A stretch of 64,000 nucleotides of DNA from Streptomyces sp. GKU 895. Its GTDB lineage: Bacteria > Actinomycetota > Actinomycetes > Streptomycetales > Streptomycetaceae. Within the stretch, counting starts at the first letter, position 1, and each line of letters starts with the position of its first letter. Under the pieces are notes generated by a model. The model was not told the DNA's origin. It did not search any database and worked only from the letters and a program-made list of their open reading frames with translations. The position numbers and the translations under genes are program-made. Below, in pieces: positions 1 through 10,055 of the stretch. Location: contig MWJO01000006.1 in the NCBI GenBank assembly GCA_002027195.1, positions 85,860 through 149,859 of the forward strand. The letters are read 5' to 3'.

Positions 1-80
1 GTATTTCCGGGGGCGCTACCGGCAGTTGGGGTGAGGTAATCGGGGTGTGGGCGAGCGGGGACCGTTCTAGGGTGCCCCGC

Positions 81-584
81 ATGATCGTGTCCGGCTCCGG
101 CCCCCGTCTCGAAGAAATAACCCCGCGCAATATCGACGCCGCCCTCGCTATTCGCGTCCGCCCCGAGCAGGAATTCGCGGTGTCCCCGGTGGTGAAGTCG
201 CTCGCCGAGGCGTACGTCCATCCCGGCACCGCCTGGCCGCGCCTCATCGTCGACGGCGACGACGCCCGTCCGGTCGGCTTCCTCATGGCCTTCCTCGACA
301 TCGACTGGGGCGGCGACGGCACCGTCATCCGGTCCGGGCTGTGGCGGCTGAACATCGACGCGGGCGCGCAGGGGCGGGGGTACGGGCGGTTCGCGGTGGA
401 GTCGGTGGCGGCGGAGATCCGGCGGCGGGGCGGCGACGAGCGTGTACGTCACCTGGCATCCCGGGGAGCACGGCCCCGAGAACGTTCTATCTCGGGGCTG
501 GGGTTCCGGCCGAACGGGGAGACCGTGGAGGTGAGGTGGTGGGGTGCTCGGGCTGTGGACGGCGGGGCGGGTGCGGTTCGGTGA
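81..584 (+). pseudogene. GNAT acetyltransferase, multiply frameshifted
   Basis: The N-terminal two thirds reads as a GNAT N-acetyltransferase of the small diamine/spermidine type. It shows the motif TPRNIDAALAIRVRPEQEF and an acetyl-CoA loop region NIDAGAQGRGYGRFAVESV. The ATG at 81 is chosen over the upstream GTG at 45 because homology-like sequence begins there. The C-terminal third is scrambled. Removing single extra bases near 441, 484 and 494-497 restores VYVTWHPGEHGPEN followed by FYLGLGFRPNGET, and a further shift is needed near the end. It is therefore either a decaying gene or a victim of base-calling errors; the indels are all single bases. It has no functional link to its neighbours. 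Confidence 0.6.
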
Positions 585-809
585 GGGCGGGCCGCGCCGG
601 GGTGTTCGTCCTCGGAACGGCGCGGAATCGGTCACTTTAGAGGGCGCCCGTGTTGACGCGCCAACCGATGCGGGCGGACACCCCGACACGTCCTTCCCGC
701 CGTCGCCGGTGCCGCGCCGTGGGGTACGCGTCGACTGCAACGCCCTCAGGGGCCGGGCTGTCTCCATGTGCGGCTCCGTCGCGTGGGCGCGACAGTCGGC
801 CGACCGCCG

Positions 810-1238
810 TCAGCCCCAGTCCCGGCCCGTCCTGCCTCGCTTCGTCTCCGAGCGCTGCTTCTTCTCCCTCAACCGGCGTTCGTTGATGCCCCTCGGAATG
901 CGCGTCGGCTTCCGGGGCTTGGGCGGTGGAGCCGTCGCCTCGGCCAGCAGCGCCGCCAGGCGCACCGCCGCGGTCTCGCGGTTGCGCCACTGGGAGCGGT
1001 GCTCGGAGGAGCGGACGGTGATGACGCCGTCCACCAGGCGGGACGCCAGCCGCTCCAGGGCCCGGGCCTTCCAGACGTCCGGGAGCGAGTCCGTGTTGGC
1101 CAGGTCGAAGCGGAGTTCCACCTGGGAGTCGCTGGTGTTGACGTGCTGGCCGCCGGGTCCGGAGGAGCGCGAGAAACGCCACTGGAGCTCGGCCTCGGGG
1201 AGGGAGACGGAGCCGCGGATGACGTAAGGACCGGACAT
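810..1238 (-). CDS. arfB: ArfB/YaeJ-type peptidyl-tRNA hydrolase (release-factor domain)
   Basis: This is a class I release-factor-like protein of about 142 residues. It carries the catalytic GGQ loop (SSGPGGQHVNTSDSQVEL) and ends in a basic tail (KPTRIPRGINERRLREKKQR). Proteins of this architecture hydrolyse peptidyl-tRNA on stalled ribosomes, with the basic tail sitting in the empty mRNA channel. Length and the absence of a codon-recognition domain fit ArfB rather than RF1/RF2. The ATG at 1238 opens MSGPYVIRGSVSLPEAEL, the family's usual start. An ATG three codons upstream (1247) has an equally good GAGGGACG ribosome site and cannot be excluded. It is divergent from terD. Confidence 0.85.
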   Translation of the reverse strand: MSGPYVIRGSVSLPEAELQWRFSRSSGPGGQHVNTSDSQVELRFDLANTDSLPDVWKARALERLASRLVDGVITVRSSEHRSQWRNRETAAVRLAALLAEATAPPPKPRKPTRIPRGINERRLREKKQRSETKRGRTGRDWG

Positions 1239-1404
1239 GCCGCCCATCGTCCCTCGTCTGACCGGCACACGTCACGCGAATATCGTTCACCGTCCGTTCG
1301 GTAAAGAAAGTAAAGACAGCTGGAACCTTCGCTACCCCTCTCGGCGTTCATAGGGGTAGATGTAGCTTCGAGCCGTACATAAACGAGGGAAAGGACTCCC
1401 AACC

Positions 1405-1980
1405 ATGGCTGTAAGCCTGTCCAAGGGTGGCAACGTCTCGCTCACCAAGGAGGCTCCGGGCCTGACCGCCGTCACCGTGGGCCTCGGCTGGGACGTCCGC
1501 ACGACCACCGGTACGGACTTCGACCTCGACGCCTCCGCGATCGCGGTCAACACGCAGGGCAAGGTCTACTCCGACGCCCACTTCGTGTTCTTCAACAACA
1601 AGCAGACCCCGGACAACACCATCGTCCACACCGGTGACAACCGCACCGGCGAGGGCGCGGGCGACGACGAGGCGATCAACGTCAACCTGGCCGGTCTGCC
1701 GGCCGACATCGACAAGATCGTCTTCCCGGTCTCGATCTACGACGCGGAGAACCGCTCGCAGAACTTCGGCCAGGTCCGCAACGCCTACATCCGCATCGTC
1801 AACCAGGCCGGCGGCGCCGAGATCGCGCGCTACGACCTGTCCGAGGACGCGGCCACCGAGACCGCCATGGTCTTCGGCGAGCTGTACCGCAACGGCGCGG
1901 AGTGGAAGTTCCGCGCCGTCGGCCAGGGCTACGCCTCCGGCCTGGTCGGTATCGCACAGGACTTCGGCGTCAACGTCTGA
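1405..1980 (+). CDS. terD: TerD-family calcium-binding stress protein
   Basis: This 191-residue protein is the full length of a TerD domain. It starts [20 protein letters not shown] and has the acidic calcium-site segment FDLDASA, plus [17 protein letters not shown] and [10 protein letters not shown]. Family members bind calcium and are linked to tellurite and general stress tolerance and, in Streptomyces, to development. Translation starts at the ATG in ccaaccATGG, preceded by GGAAAGGA. A strong hairpin follows the stop codon, so the gene is probably monocistronic. Codon use is strongly GC-rich at third positions, as expected of a highly expressed chromosomal gene. Confidence 0.93.
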   Translation: MAVSLSKGGNVSLTKEAPGLTAVTVGLGWDVRTTTGTDFDLDASAIAVNTQGKVYSDAHFVFFNNKQTPDNTIVHTGDNRTGEGAGDDEAINVNLAGLPADIDKIVFPVSIYDAENRSQNFGQVRNAYIRIVNQAGGAEIARYDLSEDAATETAMVFGELYRNGAEWKFRAVGQGYASGLVGIAQDFGVNV

Positions 1981-1995
1981 CGTTCGTCGGATCGC

Positions 1996-2031
1996 AGCGG
2001 GAACCCCCGGCTTCGGCCGGGGGTTCCCGCT
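1996..2031 (+). terminator. Hairpin terminator after terD
   Basis: A perfect 16-bp inverted repeat (1996-2011 with 2016-2031) closes a TTCG tetraloop, 15 bases after the terD stop. There is no T-run, as is usual for Streptomyces terminators. Confidence 0.85.
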
Positions 2032-2053
2032 TGTCCGGGGGTAGCGTCGCCGC

Positions 2054-2574
2054 GTGCGCCTCGAATCGCTTCCCCTGACGGCCGATCACGACATTCCGGC
2101 CCCCCTGCTCACCGAACTCACCGCGCTCTACGCCTCCAACCGCGAGTTCCACGCCCTCAGCGGCGACTTCCCCGACCCGGACGACATCCGTCCCGAGCAG
2201 GTGGCCGCCGCGCTGGCCGACGAGTTGGCGACCCGGGTGCGGAGGTGCTGCTCGCCCGGAGCGCGGGCAGGGTGGTGGGGGTGGTGATCACTCTCGCCCG
2301 TCATCCCGATCCCGACGACCCCGATCCTTGGATCGGGCTGCTGATGGTCGACGCGGCCGCGCATCGGCAGGGGGTCGGCACCCAGGTCGCGGGTCTTGTC
2401 GAGGAGCGGTTCCGCGCGGCCGGCCGCACCGCCGTGCGTCTCGCCGTCCTCGACAACAACCCCGAGGCACTCGCCTTCTGGACGGCCCTCGGTTTCGAGG
2501 TCATCGGGCACCGCGCCGACCTCCAGCTCGGCCGCCCCTGTGCCGTTCTGCGCAAGGTGCTGCGCCAGGAGTGA
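2054..2574 (+). CDS. GNAT-family acetyltransferase (frameshifted)
   Basis: A GNAT acetyltransferase read in two frames. The first part starts at a GTG (MRLESLPLTADHDIPAPLLTE) and runs to about codon 59. The second part (VLLARSAGRVVGVVITLARH) continues with the acetyl-CoA-binding segment HRQGVGTQVAGLVEERF and a canonical C-terminus NNPEALAFWTALGFEVIG. Restoring one G near 2230 (GCGAC to GCGGAC) joins them into a normal 173-residue protein. The substrate is unknown. The clean repair by one base in a GG pair argues for a sequence error. The gene lies just after the terD hairpin and upstream of the M4 peptidase, with its own start. Confidence 0.75.
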
Positions 2575-2812
2575 CAGTTTCGGCGCCGACTCCGCTGAAC
2601 AAGCGGAGAGTTGACCATGGGTCAGGTGTCCGCATAGCGGATCTCGGCTACTGACTTTCGGACAAGAACACGTAAAGTCTTGACGGCGGCCTGTCAAACA
2701 GGCGTTCCGGGTGTCACCCTCTCCTCGCTCGCCGCAACTCTGTGCCCCACCTGTGCCAGCCATGTGCCTCGCCTGTGCCTCGACACCTGCGGGCCGGCCC
2801 GAAGGAGACCGA

Positions 2813-4446
2813 GTGAGACTGCAGTCCCGCACCCCCAGCGCCTCCCGCACTCCCCGTACGACCACCCTGCGCGCCGCCGCCCTGATCGGCTCGGCGGCGA
2901 TGGTCGTGCTCGCGCTGCAGAACGGTGCCGCCACCGCGGCCCCCGAGTCCGCCGGCGGGGCGCACGCCCTCCCGCTCAGCGCCTCGGCTCGTGCCGCCGC
3001 GCTGAAGTCGGCGCAGGACGCTGCCGCTTCGACCGCCGCCGAGCTCGGGCTCGGCGCCCAGGAGGCGCTCGTCGTCCGGGACGTCGTGAAGGACGCCGAC
3101 GGCACCGTCCACACCCGCTACGAGCGCACCTACGCCGGTCTGCCCGTCCTCGGCGGCGACCTGGTCACCCACGTGGCGAAGGGCGGCGCGCTCAAGAGTG
3201 TCAGCAAGGCGACCGGCGCCCGGATAGCCGTCGCGTCGACGGACGCCCGGATATCCGCCGGCGCCGCCAAGAAGGCCGCGCTCGCCGACGCCGGTTCCGG
3301 GAGTGCCTCCGCCCGCAAGGTGGTCTGGGCCGCCGGGGCCAGGCCCGTCCTCGCCTACGAGTCCGTCGTCAAGGGGCTCCAGCACGACGGCACCCCGAGC
3401 GAGCTGCACGTCATCACCGACGCCACGACCGGCAAGAAGATCTACGAGTACCAGGGCATCGACACCGGCACGGGCACCAGTGAGTACAGCGGGACCGTGG
3501 CGCTCGGCACCACCGCTTCCGGGTCGGGGGGCTTCGACCTCGTCGACTCCGGGCGTGGTGGACACAAGACGTACGACCTGAACGGGGGTACGTCCGGGAC
3601 CGGCACCCTCTTCCACGACGCCGACGACGCCTGGGGCGACGGCACCCCGGCCAACCGGCAGACCGCCGCCGTGGACGCGGCCTACGGTGCCGCCGTCACC
3701 TGGGACTTCTACAAGTCCGCGTTCAACCGCAACGGCATCGCCGGTGACGGCAAGGCCGCCTACTCGCGGGTGCACTACGGCAACGCGTACGTCAACGCCT
3801 TCTGGAACGACAGCTGCTTCTGCATGACGTACGGCGACGGCTCGGGCAACTCCCACCCGCTGACCTCGCTCGATGTCGCGGGGCACGAGATGAGCCACGG
3901 GCTCACGGCGGCGACCGCGGGACTGAAGTACAGCCGGGAGTCGGGCGGCCTCAACGAGGCGACCTCCGACATCTTCGGCACCTCGGTGGAGTTCTTCGCG
4001 AACAACTCCGCCGACGCCGGTGACTACCTCATCGGCGAGAAGATCGACATCAACGGCGACGGCACCCCGCTGCGCTACATGGACAAGCCCAGCAAGGACG
4101 GCGGCTCGGCCGACTACTGGTCGCGCACCGTGGGCCGGCTCGACGTGCACTACTCGTCCGGCGTCGCCAACCACTTCTTCTATCTGCTGAGCGAGGGCAG
4201 CGGCGCGAAGACGATCAACGGGGTGAGCTACAACTCGCCCACGTACGACGGCTCCACGGTCACCGGCATCGGCCGCGCCAAGGCCTACCAGATCTGGTAC
4301 AAGGCCCTGACGACGTACTTCACCTCCTCGACCGACTACGCGGGCGCCGCACCGGCACCCTGAAGGCGGCGAGCGACCTGTACGGCGCGGGCAGCGCCGA
4401 GTACAACGCGGTGGCCGCGGCCTGGAAGGCCGTCAACGTCCAGTAG
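2813..4446 (+). CDS. Secreted M4-family (thermolysin-like) metallopeptidase, frameshift near the C-terminus
   Basis: This is an extracellular zinc endopeptidase. The start is the GTG at 2813, preceded by GAAGGAGACC. An Arg-rich N-region, a hydrophobic core (ALIGSAAMVVLAL) and a TAAPES cleavage region form a signal peptide. A propeptide (FTP/PepSY-like, residues about 60-230) precedes the catalytic domain, which has the zinc site HEMSH and the third ligand in GGLNEATSDIFG. The frame closes early at 4363 (GAAPAP). Restoring one C near 4347 gives GARTGTLKAASDLYGAGS and a normal end at 4446, 544 residues in total. The final 30 residues are therefore probably out of frame only through an indel. 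Confidence 0.85.
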
Positions 4447-4702
4447 TCGTACGGCTCCCGTGGGCATACCCAGGCCGTCCGCCTCGGCGGCTTAGGTATC
4501 CGGATTCGGTGTTGTTGCCGATGCGGGTGGCGGCGGGCCGGGCACAGACTGTGCGGGGTGCGACCACAGAGCCCGCTCGTCATGGTGATCGGCGACGACG
4601 GCATCGCCCTGTCCGGCGGTGCCGCCGAAGGGGCCGAGGCCGTCCGGTGCGTACGGTGATCTGTCGGCGGATCATCAGCACGCGCCGGGCGGCCCCTCAG
4701 CC

Positions 4703-7078
4703 TCAGGCGACGGGCTGGGCCACCGCGAGAGTGGCGATCTGGGTGCGGGACGCATAGCCGAGCTTGCCCATGATGTGCTCCATGTGCGAATCCACGGTGC
4801 GCTTGGAGATGCTGAGCCGTTCGGCGATACGGCGGTTCGACAGGCCCTCCGCGACCAGGGCCGCGATCTCTCGCTCCCGGGCGGTGAGCGCGGCCCACCC
4901 TCCGTGGTTCCGGGGACGTTCGGCGCCCGTTCTCGTGGCCGCCGTGCGGCTCTCGGCGACGGCACGGTCGACGGCCTCCTGAAGGGACAGGGCGGCCCCG
5001 GCGGCGTACAGCTCCTCGTGGCGGCGCTCGCCGAGGGCGCCTCGGGTGGCGGCCGTCGCCTCGGCGTGGGCCCGGTGCATGGCGGGGATGCCGAGCCGCG
5101 GGTCGTGGAACCTCTCCCACAGCCGGTCGGCGGCGCCCAGCAGCGCGGCCGCCCGCCCGTAGCGGCCCTCGGCGGCGGCGATCCAGCCGAGGGTGTCGAG
5201 GGAGAAGGCGATGCCCTGGGTGTGGTTGATCTCCAGGCACATCGTGAGGGCGGAACGCAGTGCGGCGGCCGCCTCCTCGTGCCGGCCCAGCCCCCACAGG
5301 GCGCAGCCCCGGATCCAGCCGACCCAGCCCTGCACCCAGCGCTCCCCCAGCGGCTCCAGGACCGGGCGGGTCTCCTCGCAGGTGGCGAGCGTCTTGTCGT
5401 ACTCGCCGGCGCAGACGTACGCCCCGCACATCGTGCCCAGCATCCAAGCCTCGCCGCCCCGTTCGCCGAGGGCGGCGAAGCGCTCGCGGGCGTCCGTGAG
5501 CCGTTCCAGCGCCCAGTCGGCCTCGCCGACCAGGGTGTGGGCGAGGCCGCGGTTGAAGACGACGTAGGCCGCGTCGACCGAGTCGCCGCCGTCGTGCGCG
5601 GTGTCCTCGGCGCGGGCGGTCAGCTCCAGGCCGCGGCCGTGGGCGCCGGACATGAGGCTGAGATGGCCGGAGCCACGCGGCAGGGCGGTCACCCGGGCGG
5701 GGTGCGGTTCGGGGCACAGGGGGAGCAGGCGTTCCAGCCAGTACAGGCCCTCGACCGTGCGTCCGGTGCCGAGCCACAGGCCCCACAGGGCGGCGGCGAG
5801 GCGGAGGCCCGCGGCGGCCTCGCCGGGTTCGGTGCAGCAGAACTCCAGTGCCGAGCGCAGACTGGCCCGCTCCCGCCAGGCCCTGCGCAGCCACACCACC
5901 TGGTCGCGGGTGAGCCAGCGGGCGTCGAACTCCTCGGCCAGGGCGAGGCAGTGGTCGCGGTGGCGGGTGCGGTACGCCGGCTCCGCGCCGCTCTCGGCGA
6001 GGCGCTCGCGGCCGTACTCGCGGATGGTGTCGAGCATGCGGTAGCGGGCGTCGCCGCCGTCGCCCTCGTCGTCGAGGCGGAGCACGATCGCCTTGTCGAC
6101 CAGGCCGATCAGGCACTCCAGGATCTCCTCGGGCGGCAGCCCGGGCCCGGCGCAGACCTCCTCGGCGGCGGTCAGTTCGAACTCCCCCGCGAACACCGAC
6201 AGCCGCACCCACAGCAACTGCTCCTGCTCGGTGCACAGTCCATGGCTCCAGTCGATGGCCGTGCGCAGCGTCTGGTGGCGGGGCAGGACCCCGCGGCTGC
6301 CGCCGGACAGGAGGCGGAAGCGGTGGTCGAGACGGGCGAGGAGCTGTTCCAGGGAGAGTGCTCGCAGGCGTACGGCGGCCAGTTCGATGGCCAGCGGGAT
6401 GCCGTCCAGGCGGTGGCACAGGCGGGCCACCTGGCCGCGGTTGGCCTCGGTGAGGGCGAAGCCCCGGACCACCGCTGCCGCGCGTTCGGCGAACAGCAGC
6501 ATGGCGTCACCGGGTCCGGCGCCGGGGCGGGCGTCGTCGTCCGGGTCGATGACGGGCAGCGGCAGCACCTGGAGCACCCGTTCGCCGGGCGCGTCCAGCG
6601 GCTGCCTGCTGGTCGCCAGGATGCGCGTCTGCGGGCAGTGGCGCAGTACGGACTGGACGAACACCGCGCAGGCGTCGACGAGATGCTCGCAGGTGTCGAG
6701 GACGAGCAGCAGCCCGCGGGTCCCGAAGTAGGCGATGAGCGCCTCCAGCGGGGTGCGGGCCGCCCGCTCGGACTGCTCGGGCAGCTCCACGACCGCGGCG
6801 ACCGCGTTGGCCAGCAGCTCCGGGTCGCGCAGCTCGGACAGTTCCACGAAGTACACGCCGTCCGGGCAGCGTTCCCGCATCCGCCGGGCCGTGCGCAGCG
6901 CCAGCCGGGTCTTGCCGACCCCGCCCGGGCCCATCAGCGTCACCAGCCGCTCCCGCCGCAACACGTCGTGGATCTCGGCGAGTTCGGCCTCGCGGCCGAT
7001 GAACCGGGTGAGTTCGGCGGGCAGCCCGGTGTCGTCCGTGTCATGGGCCGGCAGCGCGGGCTGTACGAAGCTGTCCAT
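4703..7078 (-). CDS. ATPase-domain LuxR-family transcriptional regulator
   Basis: A 791-residue regulator. The N-terminal AAA/NB-ARC-type ATPase (residues about 20-330) has Walker A GPGGVGKTR, a Walker B-like LLLVLDTCEHL and a sensor-like ILATSRQPL. A long helical TPR-like middle follows (about 340-700). The C-terminal LuxR/FixJ helix-turn-helix (LTAREREIAALVAEGLSNRR, with ISKRTVDSHMEHIMGKL) binds DNA. This is the predicted-ATPase LuxR architecture common in Streptomyces; the ligand and regulon are unknown. It converges with the M4 peptidase across a 256-bp gap (4447-4702) in which I see no gene. The upstream region 7079-7212 should hold its promoter. Confidence 0.9.
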   Translation of the reverse strand: MDSFVQPALPAHDTDDTGLPAELTRFIGREAELAEIHDVLRRERLVTLMGPGGVGKTRLALRTARRMRERCPDGVYFVELSELRDPELLANAVAAVVELPEQSERAARTPLEALIAYFGTRGLLLVLDTCEHLVDACAVFVQSVLRHCPQTRILATSRQPLDAPGERVLQVLPLPVIDPDDDARPGAGPGDAMLLFAERAAAVVRGFALTEANRGQVARLCHRLDGIPLAIELAAVRLRALSLEQLLARLDHRFRLLSGGSRGVLPRHQTLRTAIDWSHGLCTEQEQLLWVRLSVFAGEFELTAAEEVCAGPGLPPEEILECLIGLVDKAIVLRLDDEGDGGDARYRMLDTIREYGRERLAESGAEPAYRTRHRDHCLALAEEFDARWLTRDQVVWLRRAWRERASLRSALEFCCTEPGEAAAGLRLAAALWGLWLGTGRTVEGLYWLERLLPLCPEPHPARVTALPRGSGHLSLMSGAHGRGLELTARAEDTAHDGGDSVDAAYVVFNRGLAHTLVGEADWALERLTDARERFAALGERGGEAWMLGTMCGAYVCAGEYDKTLATCEETRPVLEPLGERWVQGWVGWIRGCALWGLGRHEEAAAALRSALTMCLEINHTQGIAFSLDTLGWIAAAEGRYGRAAALLGAADRLWERFHDPRLGIPAMHRAHAEATAATRGALGERRHEELYAAGAALSLQEAVDRAVAESRTAATRTGAERPRNHGGWAALTAREREIAALVAEGLSNRRIAERLSISKRTVDSHMEHIMGKLGYASRTQIATLAVAQPVA

Positions 7079-7212
7079 GGCGCCCCCTCGGCAGCGTGAG
7101 CGGATACCTGCCCCGGGCGCTCACCCTAGGTATACCGATGCGCGCGGGGGCGCCCTGCGCAAGGTGCCTGTTTCCGACCGCTTGGGATCGTTCTGTGGCC
7201 ATGTGGAGACCG

Positions 7213-8613
7213 TTACGGCCGTGCGGGCTTGCCCTCTCCGTACAGCCACTCGTCCCAGATCGCGTCGAAGTCCTCGTCGGGCGCCTGCTGTTCGACGTAG
7301 GCCGTGAAGTCGTCGGTGCCGGCGTTGCCGTGCCGGTGCCCGGACGTCCAGCCCTGGACGATGTCGTAGAAGGTGTCGTCCCCGACCGTCTGCCGGATCT
7401 TGTGGATGACCATCGCCCCGCGCTGGTAGACGGGGTCGTCGGAGATGTGCGCTCCGCTCGTGGGCTCGGCCGGCGGGAAGGCCCACAGGTCCGGGTACTC
7501 GTCCTCGCCCTCCTCGTACAGCTCGTCGAAGGTGTCCTGGGCGCTGTCGCCGCCCTCGTCCTCCTCCCACAGCCACTCCGCGTAGGTCGCGAACCCCTCG
7601 TTGAGCCACATGTCCCGCCAGCTCTTCGGCGTGACGGAGTCGCCGAACCACTGGTGGGCCAGCTCGTGGACGAGCAGCCCGGTGTCGGGGGCGCCCGGGT
7701 AGAACGGCCGGTTCTGGGTCTCCAGCGCGTACTCGGCGTCGTCCTCGCCGCCGACGATCGCGCCGGTGGAGGAGAAGGGGTACGGGCCGAAGTTGGTCTC
7801 CGCCCAGTCCATGACCTCGGGCAGCCGGGCGAGGGCCTTCGCGCTCTCGCCCTCCTGGACGGCCGTGTAGGCCGGTACGCCGCCCGCGGTGGACCGGCGG
7901 ATGGCGTAGTCACCGATGGCGAGCGTGGCGACGTAGCTCGCCATGGGCTCGGCGGTGTGCCAGGAGAAGGCGGTGCGTCCGTCGCGGGTCCGTTTGCCGC
8001 GCAGCTCCCCGTTGGAGACGGCCTCCAGGCCCTCCGGCACGGTGACCGTGATGTCGTACGACGCCTTGTCCGAGGGGTGGTGGTTGCCGGGGAACCACGT
8101 CATCGAACCGATCGGCTCGCCCAGGGCCACGGCTCCGTCGGCGGTGCGCAGCCAGCCCTCGTGGGAGCCGTCGGCGTCGGTGAGGGTGCGCGGGGTGCCG
8201 GAGTAGCGGACCTCCACCTCGAAGGTCTCGCCGTCGTCGAGGTCGTCGTGGGGACGGACGGTCAGTTCCTGCCCGGTGCGGTTGAAGCGGGCGGCCCTGC
8301 CCTCGACGGTGACCTTCCCGACGTCCAGGCCCTTCAGGTCCAGGTCGAAGGCGGACAGGTCCTGGGTGGCCCGGGCGGTGAGGGCGGCGGTGCCGGAGAG
8401 CTGTTCGGTGCCGGGGTCGTAGGACAGCCGCAGGTCGTAGTGGCCGACGTCGTAGCCGCCGTTGCCGGCCTTGGGGAAGTACGGGTCCCGGAGCCCTGCC
8501 CCGCCCCGGGTGCCCTGCACGCCGCCACCGCCGCCGCTGCACGCCGTGGCCGTGAGGGCGAGGGCAGTGAGGGCGGCGACACAGGCCGGGACAAGGCGTA
8601 CGGATCTGGACAT
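7213..8613 (-). CDS. M1-family aminopeptidase-like lipoprotein
   Basis: A 466-residue exported zinc peptidase. The N-terminus is a lipoprotein signal with lipobox LTATAC, so the mature protein should be anchored to the outer face of the membrane. An N-terminal beta domain is followed by the gluzincin site HELAHQWFGDS. The third zinc ligand is in WLNEGFATYAEW, giving the HEXXH-X18-E spacing of M1. The substrate-anchoring GAMEN loop is replaced by GAIVGGEDDAEYALE. The protein is short for M1 (no C-terminal ERAP-like domain), which is typical of the Streptomyces lipoprotein subgroup. It is a single gene on the minus strand. Confidence 0.9.
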   Translation of the reverse strand: MSRSVRLVPACVAALTALALTATACSGGGGGVQGTRGGAGLRDPYFPKAGNGGYDVGHYDLRLSYDPGTEQLSGTAALTARATQDLSAFDLDLKGLDVGKVTVEGRAARFNRTGQELTVRPHDDLDDGETFEVEVRYSGTPRTLTDADGSHEGWLRTADGAVALGEPIGSMTWFPGNHHPSDKASYDITVTVPEGLEAVSNGELRGKRTRDGRTAFSWHTAEPMASYVATLAIGDYAIRRSTAGGVPAYTAVQEGESAKALARLPEVMDWAETNFGPYPFSSTGAIVGGEDDAEYALETQNRPFYPGAPDTGLLVHELAHQWFGDSVTPKSWRDMWLNEGFATYAEWLWEEDEGGDSAQDTFDELYEEGEDEYPDLWAFPPAEPTSGAHISDDPVYQRGAMVIHKIRQTVGDDTFYDIVQGWTSGHRHGNAGTDDFTAYVEQQAPDEDFDAIWDEWLYGEGKPARP

Positions 8614-8672
8614 GTCAGCGATCCTATGGCGCGCCGAGGTCCCGGCCCCGGCGGCGTGACACCATCTCGTAC

Positions 8673-9173
8673 GTGCTCGACATCGGCTACGCCCTCTCCA
8701 ACCGCTTCCCCGACCCGCCCCAGACGGACTACCGCCGTGTGGACGTCCGCACGCTGCGGCACGACCTGTTCTGCGGGGACGTCTACCTCGCCGACACCAA
8801 GGCGGACCGGGAGCTGTCCACAGCCTGGGGATGGGTGCCGGTGCTCGACTTCGCGTGGGCGCTGTGCGACATCGTGGAACGCCTCGACCGCGACCCGGCC
8901 GGCTCCCGTGCCTCCCGTCCCCAGCACGCCGAGCTCGACTTCACCGAGTCCACCGACCGCATGCTCTTCGAGCGCCGCTTCGGCTGGGTGGACATCGAGT
9001 CGGACTGGATGCCGGCCGAGGAACCCCCGCTGACCTTCTCCCACGCCGAACTCCGCCGCGAGGCCCGCGACTTCCTCCACGACCTCATCGCCGACCTGAT
9101 CGACCTCCACGAGGACCTGGGCGAGAACCCGGCGATCTGGAGTCTGCAGGCGAAGTTCCCCCGCGTGAGCTGA
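8673..9173 (+). CDS. Conserved hypothetical protein
   Basis: A soluble 166-residue acidic protein starting at a GTG (MLDIGYALSNRFPDPPQTDY). It has no signal, membrane segment or catalytic motif that I recognise. A helical C-terminus (REARDFLHDLIADLIDLHED) and aromatic-rich segments (FGWVDIESDW) suggest a small alpha/beta fold. Coding bias is strong at third positions and the frame is intact, so it is a real gene. Family and function are unknown; it resembles small uncharacterised Streptomyces proteins. It converges with the pentapeptide-repeat gene, with 10 bases between the stops. Confidence 0.7.
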   Translation: MLDIGYALSNRFPDPPQTDYRRVDVRTLRHDLFCGDVYLADTKADRELSTAWGWVPVLDFAWALCDIVERLDRDPAGSRASRPQHAELDFTESTDRMLFERRFGWVDIESDWMPAEEPPLTFSHAELRREARDFLHDLIADLIDLHEDLGENPAIWSLQAKFPRVS

Positions 9174-9183
9174 GCCGGGGCCG

Positions 9184-9861
9184 TCAGCCCTCCACCCGGA
9201 TCCCCATCTGGGCCGCCAGCACCGGTGCCAGGTCCATCAGTTGGGCTGTGCTGATCGCCGCCCCCGCCAACCGCTCCACGCCCCGCGCGATGTCCAGTTC
9301 GACCGCGCCGCGCAGGTCGACGTCCGTCAGGGTCGCCGCGGTCAGGTCCGCGTGCTTCAGCGCGCAGTCGATGAACTCGACGCGCTCCAGGCGGGCGCCT
9401 CCGAAGTCGGGCTCCACCAGTACGCAGCTCTCGAAGACGACGTCTCTCAGGCGGGCCGTGCGCAGGTTCAGGTAGTCGATCTTGCCGCCGCGGATCACCA
9501 CCCGCTCCAGCACCGCCCCGTGCACCTGCACGCCGCCCAGCCGGGCGTCCACCAGCTCGACGTCCCGCAGGGTCGCGTCGGACAGGTCGGTGCCGACGCC
9601 CCGGACGCCGGTGAGCACCGAGTCCAGGAAGCGCGCGTGGCTCAGCCGCGTCTCGTCCAGCGCGCAGCCCGTCAGCGCGCAGTCCATGAAGCGGGCGCCC
9701 CCGCCGTCCTGCCCGGCGAGGTCCAGCTCCCGGAACTCCAGCCCGTCGTAGTCCCCGTCCGGCTCCAGCGCACCCCCGTCGAACGCCTCCAACGCCGGCA
9801 ACCGCACCTCCGGTCGCCGCGCGCCCTTCACACCCGTCCCGCCCGCCGCTCTGCTCGCCAT
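9184..9861 (-). CDS. Pentapeptide-repeat protein
   Basis: A 225-residue protein whose middle (about residues 35-190) is built of A(D/N)LxX-like pentapeptides, for example LSDATLRDVELVDARLGG and LKHADLTAATLTDVDLRG. These fold as a right-handed quadrilateral beta helix. Some family members mimic DNA and protect gyrase; most have no known role, and nothing here decides which. The ATG at 9861 (MASRAAGGTGVKGARRPEV) is preferred to the in-frame upstream start at 9951, which adds a low-complexity leader. The region to the divergent oxidoreductase (9862-10055) holds promoters and a SoxR-like box. Confidence 0.85.
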   Translation of the reverse strand: MASRAAGGTGVKGARRPEVRLPALEAFDGGALEPDGDYDGLEFRELDLAGQDGGGARFMDCALTGCALDETRLSHARFLDSVLTGVRGVGTDLSDATLRDVELVDARLGGVQVHGAVLERVVIRGGKIDYLNLRTARLRDVVFESCVLVEPDFGGARLERVEFIDCALKHADLTAATLTDVDLRGAVELDIARGVERLAGAAISTAQLMDLAPVLAAQMGIRVEG

Positions 9862-9992
9862 TCCCCCATGCTGCACCCCGCCACTGACAACGCCCCGACA
9901 CCAACGCCCTGACCTGGCAGGACATCCCTCACCGTCGCCCCCCTTTCCCACGACTCGATCCGCCGGACAGGCCCCAGGCCCTAACGCCCTTG

Positions 9993-10012
9993 ACCTGAAG
10001 CATGCTTGAGGT
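9993..10012 (+). promoter_or_regulatory. SoxR-box-like palindrome
   Basis: A 20-bp near-perfect palindrome reading ACCTGAAGCATGCTTGAGGT, with one mismatched pair, lies 43 bases before the oxidoreductase ATG. It follows directly on a TTGACC element (9990-9995), as SoxR boxes do within MerR-type promoters. SoxR of Streptomyces recognises CCTCAAG-N4-CTTGAGG-like sites. The downstream gene type (quinone oxidoreductase) matches a known SoxR target class. The assignment is inference from motif and context. Confidence 0.7.
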
Positions 10013-10055
10013 TGAAGGCTGGGGGCCTAGACAGCAACCGTCCAGGGAGCCCTTC

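Noticed and set aside
1320..1350. ECF-sigma-like GGAAC...GTT promoter before terD
   Set aside because: The spacing (19 bp) does not match well-defined SigR or SigE consensus; too weak to annotate.
4447..4702. Small plus-strand frame between the M4 peptidase and the LuxR-type regulator
   Set aside because: No ribosome site, domain or coding bias; it is the gap between converging genes.
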